64,000 bases of DNA from the NCBI RefSeq assembly GCF_013389665.1, contig NZ_CP058316.1, positions 2,294,001 to 2,358,000 of the forward strand, in the 5' to 3' direction. Below, one piece after another: positions 59,012 to 64,000 of the stretch. The position numbers were made by a program, and so were the translations under genes. The notes beneath the pieces were generated by a model, which had not been told where the DNA came from, made no database searches, and worked only from the letters and a program-made list of their open reading frames with translations. This DNA is from Microbacterium oleivorans. GTDB taxonomy: Bacteria; Actinomycetota; Actinomycetes; Actinomycetales; Microbacteriaceae. How positions within the stretch are numbered: position 1 is the stretch's first letter; the number at the start of each line of letters is the position of its first letter.

Positions 59012-60541
59012 GTGTCCGCTCTCACTCCCGCACGGGGCGGCGCGTCGCGCCACCGCATCGAGCCCACGGTGCTGCAGGCGCTGCGCAGCCCCCGACTCCT
59101 GACCCGCGAGGTGCTCGCCGGTCTCGTCGTGGCCATCGCGCTCATCCCCGAGGCGATCGCGTTCTCGATCATCGCCGGCGTCGATCCTCGACTCGGGCTG
59201 TTCTCGTCGTTCGTCATGGCCGTCGCGATCGCCTTCCTCGGCGGGCGGCCCGCCATGATCACCGCCGCGACCGGTGCGATCGCGCTCGTCATCGCCCCCG
59301 TCGCCCGCGAGCACGGCGTCGACTACCTGATCGCGACCGTCATCCTCGGCGGGCTCATCCAGATCGTCCTCGCCCTCCTCGGCGTCGCGAAGCTCATGCG
59401 CTTCATCCCACGCTCGGTGATGGTCGGGTTCGTCAACGCCCTCGCGATCCTCATCTTCCTGGCCCAGCTCCCGCAGCTGTTCGGAGCCGGTATCCCGTGG
59501 CTGGTCTGGCCGCTGGTCATCGCGGGACTGCTCATCCTGGTGCTGCTGCCGCGGGTGACCCGCGTCGTGCCCGCCCCGCTCGTCACGATCGTGCTGCTCA
59601 CCGGGGCCGTCGTCGCCTTCGGCTGGCAGGTTCCGACGGTCGGCGATCAGGGCGAGCTGCCCGACAGCCTGCCGGCGCTCCTCGTGCCGACCGTTCCGCT
59701 GACCCTCGAAACCCTGCAGATCATCGCTCCGTACGCGCTCGCGATGGCAGTCGTCGGCCTGCTCGAGTCGCTCATGACGGCCAAGCTCGTCGACGACATC
59801 ACCGACACGCACTCGCGCAAGACGCGCGAGGCCCTCGGCCAGGGCGCCGCCAACATCCTCTCCGGCGCGTTCGGCGGCATGGGCGGCTGCGCGATGATCG
59901 GTCAGACCATGATCAACGTGAAGGCGTCGGGGGCGCGCACGCGCATCTCGACCTTCCTCGCGGGGGTCTTCCTGCTCGTGCTCGTGCTCGCGCTCGGCGA
60001 CATCGTCGCGATCATCCCCATGGCCGCGCTGGTCGCGGTCATGATCATCGTCACGGTCGCGACGTTCGACTGGCACAGCATCCGTCCGCGAACCCTGCGC
60101 CGGATGCCGAAGAGCGAGACAGCCGTCATGCTCATCACCGTCGTCGCGACGGTGTGGACCCACAACCTCGCCATCGGCGTCATCCTCGGCGTCCTCGCCG
60201 CGATGGTGATGTTCGCCCGCCGCGTCGCCCACGTGGTGACCGTGACGAGAACGGTCGACACCGCGGCGACCGCGCCGACCGCGCACTACGTCGTCGACGG
60301 CGAGCTCTTCTTCGCGTCGAGCAACGACCTGACGACGCAGTTCTGGTATCTCGACGACCCCGACCGCGTCGTGATCGACATGAGCCGGTCCCATGTCTGG
60401 GACGCCTCGACCGTGGCCGCACTCGATGCGATCGTGAGCAAGTACGAGCGCCACGGGAAGACCGTCGCGATCGAGGGGCTGAACGCGACGGCGTCCGCCC
60501 TGCACGCGCGCCTCACCGGGAACGTCGTCGGCGGCCACTGA
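59012..60541 (+). CDS. SulP-family anion transporter with STAS domain
   Basis: A 509-residue transporter of inorganic anions such as sulfate, bicarbonate or a dicarboxylate. About twelve to fourteen helices include the SulP marks LAGLVVAIALIPEAIAFSIIAGVDP, GFVNALAILIFLAQLPQL, GLLESLMTAKLVDDITD and NILSGAFGGMGGCAMIGQT. A C-terminal STAS domain (about 420-505) contains RVVIDMSRSHVWDASTVAALDAI. GTG at 59012 has GGAGG 5 nt upstream and is preferred to the longer frame from 58979. It is in no operon; the substrate cannot be read from sequence. Confidence 0.92.
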   Translation: MSALTPARGGASRHRIEPTVLQALRSPRLLTREVLAGLVVAIALIPEAIAFSIIAGVDPRLGLFSSFVMAVAIAFLGGRPAMITAATGAIALVIAPVAREHGVDYLIATVILGGLIQIVLALLGVAKLMRFIPRSVMVGFVNALAILIFLAQLPQLFGAGIPWLVWPLVIAGLLILVLLPRVTRVVPAPLVTIVLLTGAVVAFGWQVPTVGDQGELPDSLPALLVPTVPLTLETLQIIAPYALAMAVVGLLESLMTAKLVDDITDTHSRKTREALGQGAANILSGAFGGMGGCAMIGQTMINVKASGARTRISTFLAGVFLLVLVLALGDIVAIIPMAALVAVMIIVTVATFDWHSIRPRTLRRMPKSETAVMLITVVATVWTHNLAIGVILGVLAAMVMFARRVAHVVTVTRTVDTAATAPTAHYVVDGELFFASSNDLTTQFWYLDDPDRVVIDMSRSHVWDASTVAALDAIVSKYERHGKTVAIEGLNATASALHARLTGNVVGGH

Positions 60542-60606
60542 GCGCGACTGTCGGGGCCGGCGTCGCGAGCGCAGCGCGGCGGGCGCGGCGAGGGCGCGGG
60601 TGGTGC

Positions 60607-60681
60607 GGGGCGGTGCGCGGGTGGCTCGGGGTGGCGGTGCGGGGTGGCTCGGGGCGGTGCGCGGGTGGCTCGGGGTGGCGG
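60607..60681. repeat. G-rich 31-bp direct repeat upstream of HNH copy 2
   Basis: Two identical 31-bp G-rich copies at 60607-60637 and 60651-60681, each starting GGGGCGGTGCGCGGG, separated by 13 nt of similar sequence. Multiple GGGG/GGG runs on the plus strand could form a G-quadruplex. No gene here. Confidence 0.85.
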
Positions 60682-60758
60682 GGCGGGGTGGTGCGCACGC
60701 TCCTCCCCATCGGTGCCTCGCGGTAGAGTTCGCAGTACGTAGATATGTTCTATTGGGG

Positions 60759-60780
60759 TGTCGGTGGGTTCTGCGAGAAT
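60759..60780 (+). promoter_or_regulatory. RecA-NDp/PafBC-like DNA-damage promoter of HNH copy 2
   Basis: TGTCGGTG (60759-60766), 8 nt, GAGAAT (60775-60780), then 6 nt to the ATG at 60787. Same spacing and elements as before HNH copy 1, with a shared GAAC just before the start codon. Confidence 0.7.
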
Positions 60781-60786
60781 AAGAAC

Positions 60787-62286
60787 ATGCAAGCGAACGG
60801 CGGCAGAGGCGACGAGGTGGCAGGCGGGGCGCCGCACGCGGCGGCGTTCGCGGAGTTCGCCCACGCGTTGATGCTGGCGCGTACCGCTGAGATCGCCTCG
60901 GTGCGTGCGCTGGCCCAGCTCGGCCGGTCCGCGCTGCGAGAAGCGCGTCGCGACGGCGTGCGGGGTATGGCCTCCGACATGGAGCTGCGGTCGGTCGCCG
61001 CGGAGGCGGCGGGGATGGCCCGGCGGGGTGACCGGCGGGTGCAGTGGGAGATCGACCACGCGATGACGGTGGTGGATGAGTACCCGGCGATGTTCGCGGC
61101 GTGGGAGCAGCGCCTCGTCACGCGCGAGCACGTCGATGTGGTGGTGAAGGTCGGGCGGGTGGTGCCGGAGGAGGTGCGGTCGGAGTTCGATCAGGCTGCG
61201 GTGGTCGTGTGCCAGCGGGACATCGCGACGCGGGTGGCCGGGGCGTTGCAGAACCTGGCGGAGCGGATGCACCCGCGGTCGTTCTCGGAGCGTCACCGGG
61301 AGGCCGCCGCCGGGCGGTGCGTGCGGTTGTCGCCGGGGGTGGATGGGATGGCGGATCTGTCGGCGACGGTGCCGATGGTGATCGCGGCGGGGATCTACGA
61401 CCGGTTGACGCAGATGGCGCAGTCGGTGAAGGACGCCCGGGCGGATGCCGTGGCGGTGGATGGCGCCGGCGCGGTGGACGGCGCGGGCGCTGGCGCGCAG
61501 GCGGGCGGTGCGGGCGCGGTGGGTGGCGCGGGCGTCAGCGATGGCGCCGCGTTCGGAGTGGATGCCGAACGAGATGCCGGTGCCGCTGCCCCTACCCCTG
61601 ACACCCGGACGATGGATCAGCTCCGCGCGGATGTTCTCTCGGACCTCGTCCTCGGTGGTGCACCCGTCATCGACCCGACCACCGGGGTGGACGGGCGTGG
61701 CGCCCTCGGGGCGATCCGCGCGAAAGTGCAGGTCGTGATCACCGCCGACACCCTCACCGGCAACGACGAACACCCCGCAGAAGCGATCGGCACCGGACTG
61801 GTCGACGCCGACACGGTCCGGGAACTCGCCGGACAGACGGCGACATGGGACCGGATGTTCATCGACCCGATCACCCGCACACCGGTCGAAACCGACGCCT
61901 ACCGGCCATTGCCCGCGATGCGGCGGCTGCTGCAGACCCGCGACCAGCACTGCCGGTTCCCCGGCTGCCGCAGAGCCGCGATCCGATGCGAGATCGACCA
62001 CACCATCGACCACGCCCTGGGCGGTCACACCCACATCTACAACCTCGCCCACCTCTGCCAACGACACCACTCCATGAAGCAATTCACCAGCTGGCGGGTG
62101 GAACAGGCCGGCGGCGGGGTGCTCGTGTGGACCTCACCCCACGGCAGGGTCTACCGAGAAGACATCCCCATCCCCGCGGTCTGCTTCACACCAGAACTTG
62201 CCACACCACCATCCGCACCAACCGGCCCGTCCGGCCCACCCGGCCGAGGCGCCGGCGCACCACCCGACGCGCGACCGCCCTTCTGA
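60787..62286 (+). CDS. DUF222/HNH endonuclease-like protein (13E12 family), copy 2
   Basis: A 499-residue paralogue of the gene at 11980-13344. The DUF222 half (SVRALAQLGRSALREARRDG, RGMASDMELRSVAAEAAG) and the HNH half (CRFPGCRRAAIRCEIDHT, GGHTHIYNLAHLCQRHHS) are nearly identical at the ends. It differs by a low-complexity Gly/Ala/Asp insert of about 45 residues near residue 220-265 (VDGAGAGAQAGGAGAVGGAG). H-N-H and Cys residues are intact. The start is fixed by the conserved leaderless damage-type promoter. Function unsettled for the family. Confidence 0.9.
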   Translation: MQANGGRGDEVAGGAPHAAAFAEFAHALMLARTAEIASVRALAQLGRSALREARRDGVRGMASDMELRSVAAEAAGMARRGDRRVQWEIDHAMTVVDEYPAMFAAWEQRLVTREHVDVVVKVGRVVPEEVRSEFDQAAVVVCQRDIATRVAGALQNLAERMHPRSFSERHREAAAGRCVRLSPGVDGMADLSATVPMVIAAGIYDRLTQMAQSVKDARADAVAVDGAGAVDGAGAGAQAGGAGAVGGAGVSDGAAFGVDAERDAGAAAPTPDTRTMDQLRADVLSDLVLGGAPVIDPTTGVDGRGALGAIRAKVQVVITADTLTGNDEHPAEAIGTGLVDADTVRELAGQTATWDRMFIDPITRTPVETDAYRPLPAMRRLLQTRDQHCRFPGCRRAAIRCEIDHTIDHALGGHTHIYNLAHLCQRHHSMKQFTSWRVEQAGGGVLVWTSPHGRVYREDIPIPAVCFTPELATPPSAPTGPSGPPGRGAGAPPDARPPF

Positions 62287-62534
62287 CGCGTTTCTTTCAG
62301 CGACATCGGGCTTCCGCGACGTGGTCCTCCGTGAAAGCGTCGCCATGCGCGACATCGGTCGTCCGCGACGCGATGCCATCCGCGACGGACGACGTTCTGC
62401 CTCGGTGCACTCGGTCCTGCGCCCCTCCCGGCCACGGCCGCGTCGCGCAGCAGCGGTCCGCGCTAATGCGTCGGATCGGGCTCGCCTTCGAGCGCAGCGC
62501 GGACACTGTCGGCGCTGCGGCTTAGGCTGACCCG
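62287..62534. other. Intergenic region
   Basis: No gene. The stretch repeats GCGACATCGG (near 62299 and 62348) and CCGCGACG several times. TAGGCT at 62523-62528 is the -10 of the next gene. Confidence 0.4.
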
Positions 62535-62831
62535 GTGGGCAGATTCTTCTACGACAACGCCGCGAACGCGGTAGAGATCGACGACCGTGCGCTGGCGCAC
62601 CTGCGTCTGGTCGTCATGACCAAACTCCGCCGCGGAGAACCGTTGATGTTCGAGACGAGCTCACCCCACGGCACGAGCCGTCGCGACTTCTGGCTGCACC
62701 CCACCATCTCGGTCCAGTTCCAGTTCGCCGGCAGCCGCCAGCCGCAGATCAACCCCCGCTGGGTCGACGCTCTGATGGAGTCGGCCAACAGCGCCGACGG
62801 GTTGCGGATGGTTCCCGAGCCGCAGGGCTGA
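62535..62831 (+). CDS. DUF7882-type small protein of Microbacteriaceae
   Basis: A 98-residue protein typical of Microbacteriaceae: MGRFFYDNAANAVEIDDRAL, HLRLVVMTKLRRGEPLMFE, RRDFWLHPTISVQFQFAG and NPRWVDALMESANSADGL. Homologues are often mislabelled as ATP-dependent DNA ligase, probably from a short shared segment; no ligase motif is present. TAGGCT lies exactly 6 nt before the GTG, so the mRNA is likely leaderless and this start is sound. Function unknown. Confidence 0.8.
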   Translation: MGRFFYDNAANAVEIDDRALAHLRLVVMTKLRRGEPLMFETSSPHGTSRRDFWLHPTISVQFQFAGSRQPQINPRWVDALMESANSADGLRMVPEPQG

Positions 62832-62952
62832 AACCACCCGGCCGCGTCCGGGCGGGCGCCGGGTCGACATGTCGCAGGTAGTTCGTGACCGTCGAGGAAA
62901 ACACTGCGAAAACCCAGGCGAACTGGTTCGATGTGTGACATCATTCCTGCTG

Positions 62953-63321
62953 ATGTCAGAAGATGCACCGCGTGTCCCGGTGAGGACCAAGACCCTCCTC
63001 GAGGAGTGGGTCGCCGAGTTCCTCGAGCAGGGGCAGGCGAAGGCCACGCGCGTGAAGGTCGCCATCCAGGACGGCTCCGACGGTCTCGACACGGGGCTGG
63101 TCATCATGCACCTGCAGAACGCGCCCGCCGACATCTACATGCAGCCACGCGGCATCGACGAACCGCAGTGGGAGGCGACTCTCACCGCTCGGAGCGACGA
63201 CCTCACCCTCACGCCCTACGAGATGGCCGGGCTCGCCGCGGAGGTCGCGCTCGCAGGAAACCTCTGCACCTTCCTGCAGTTCAAGTCCATCGAGTGGGAC
63301 CGCATGTCGGGCATGCGCTGA
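62953..63321 (+). CDS. Hypothetical protein
   Basis: A 122-residue acidic cytosolic protein, MSEDAPRVPVRTKTLLEEWV then EFLEQGQAKATRVKVAIQDG and PYEMAGLAAEVALAGNLCTF. Alternating helix and strand suggest a small alpha/beta fold. No family recognised. The frame is open upstream to 62869, but that extension is Arg/Cys-rich and unlikely; the ATG at 62953 follows the A+T-richer CATCATTCC stretch. Lies between the DUF7882 and lipoprotein genes on the same strand. Confidence 0.6.
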   Translation: MSEDAPRVPVRTKTLLEEWVAEFLEQGQAKATRVKVAIQDGSDGLDTGLVIMHLQNAPADIYMQPRGIDEPQWEATLTARSDDLTLTPYEMAGLAAEVALAGNLCTFLQFKSIEWDRMSGMR

Positions 63322-63404
63322 CGCGCACCCGACACCCTGCGCCCCACCCCCGCACCTGAGTGAGGGGTGTTGTCGCCTCGGCCCCGCTCGCCTAGCATCG
63401 CCCA

Positions 63405-63914
63405 ATGCGCAGAGCCCCGATCCCCATGGTCATCGCCGGCGTCGCGGCATCCCTCGGCATCCTCGCCGCGTGCACCCCGCAGGGTGACCTCGCGCCCGAG
63501 CAGCCCGCCCCCACCTCGGGCCCCGTCGCCACCCCGGCAGCGCCGTCCAGCGCGGCCGTGACACCCGATCCCTGGGCCGGATACTTCGACGAGGAGGCGC
63601 GAGCGAACCAGCGGGAGGTTCCCACGCAGTTCTGGGGCTCGTTCGGCGACGTCGGAGGGGTCGCCGTCAACCGCTCCGAAAATCAGACCCTCGAGCCGGG
63701 CGGCTATGCGGTGACCGTCCGGTGCGAAGGTCCGGACGGGCTCACCGTCACCGTGGAGACCTCGGCCGGTACGCGCCTGGGCGACCCCGTCGCCGTCGCC
63801 TGCCCCGCCGCCACGACGCTGCCCGTCGACCTCACCGAGCGCGGGCTGGTCGTGATGCTCGACAGCGGCGGGCAGGCCGGCGCGTACCTGATCGGCATCT
63901 CGCCGACCTCCTAG
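63405..63914 (+). CDS. Lipoprotein of unknown function
   Basis: A 169-residue exported lipoprotein. The signal peptide has a short positive start and hydrophobic core, and the lipobox ILAAC puts the lipidated Cys at residue 23. A Pro/Thr/Ala-rich linker (to about 55) leads to a small beta-rich domain with two Cys that may pair (VTVRCEGPDG and VAVACPAAT). TAGCAT at 63393-63398 lies 6 nt before the ATG, so the message is likely leaderless. No known family. Confidence 0.75.
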   Translation: MRRAPIPMVIAGVAASLGILAACTPQGDLAPEQPAPTSGPVATPAAPSSAAVTPDPWAGYFDEEARANQREVPTQFWGSFGDVGGVAVNRSENQTLEPGGYAVTVRCEGPDGLTVTVETSAGTRLGDPVAVACPAATTLPVDLTERGLVVMLDSGGQAGAYLIGISPTS

Positions 63915-64000
63915 ACCATGAGGGGCCCCGGGGCAACAGGTCTGTCCGATGCGGCGGTCCTGCCGAGAATGGTCGCCTGATCGCGAGTGTCCACCGTGGA
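63915..64000. other. Window end, no gene seen
   Basis: GGGGCCCCGGGGC near 63921 may form a short hairpin after the lipoprotein gene. The remaining bases are too few to assign. Confidence 0.3.

Noticed and set aside
62535..62831. DNA ligase label sometimes given to DUF7882-like proteins
   Set aside because: 98 residues with no KxDG or other ligase motif.

Overview
The window looks like a chromosomal piece of a high-G+C Gram-positive actinobacterium, most likely a Microbacterium or another Microbacteriaceae. Support comes from G+C near 70 % outside one island, many GTG/TTG starts, paired DUF222/HNH (13E12-type) genes, a DUF7882-type small protein, DUF2510 and Excalibur domains, an LAxTG cell-wall sorting signal, and at least ten genes whose -10 hexamer lies exactly 6 nt before the start codon (leaderless transcription). 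No tRNA, rRNA, CRISPR array, insertion sequence or prophage was seen.

Layout. 0-16.9 kb: start of a UDP-glucose dehydrogenase gene (cut by the window edge), selO, an Lrp-M20 peptidase-DUF3100 transporter-L-serine dehydratase module, an LAATG surface protein, two hypothetical genes, an Excalibur protein, DUF222-HNH copy 1, an aldo/keto reductase, a DUF1905 protein and manganese catalase. 17.2-41.3 kb: an exopolysaccharide (EPS) locus. One plus-strand operon carries ligase/polymerase, flippase, pyruvyl transferase and glycosyltransferase genes. One minus-strand operon carries the initiating phosphoglycosyltransferase, gmd, rmd and three GT4 genes. Around these lie a 1,657-residue secreted heparinase-II/III-like lyase, a DUF4012 protein, a Tat-exported protein of unknown fold, GtrA, a GT2 and a GT39-like protein. 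Much of 17-34 kb and 36-38.5 kb is visibly less G+C rich, so the locus looks acquired and mosaic. 41.3-46.3 kb: two tandem Wzz/BY-kinase fusions, a repeat-tailed membrane protein and a low-molecular-weight tyrosine phosphatase, the usual phosphorylation control pair for EPS export.

46.4-49.9 kb: a GntR/HutC regulator facing a SIS-domain protein and an ascorbate-type PTS IIC-IIB fusion, with a HutC-like operator over the PTS promoter. 49.9-56.2 kb: hypothetical genes and a series of regulators (LuxR, PadR plus membrane protein, MarR, MerR). 56.3-58.8 kb: an arsenic operon (14-codon leader ORF, Acr3, ArsR-ArsC fusion, second ArsC). 59.0-63.9 kb: a SulP transporter, DUF222-HNH copy 2, a DUF7882 protein, a hypothetical protein and a lipoprotein.

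Genes that work together: Gmd and Rmd should make GDP-D-rhamnose for the three GT4 enzymes, on a lipid-linked repeat unit begun by the 32.6 kb enzyme, pyruvylated, flipped and polymerised by the 17-21 kb products and controlled by the kinases and phosphatase. The two HNH genes share a PafBC/RecA-NDp-like DNA-damage promoter. All calls come from reading the sequence; no database search was run.
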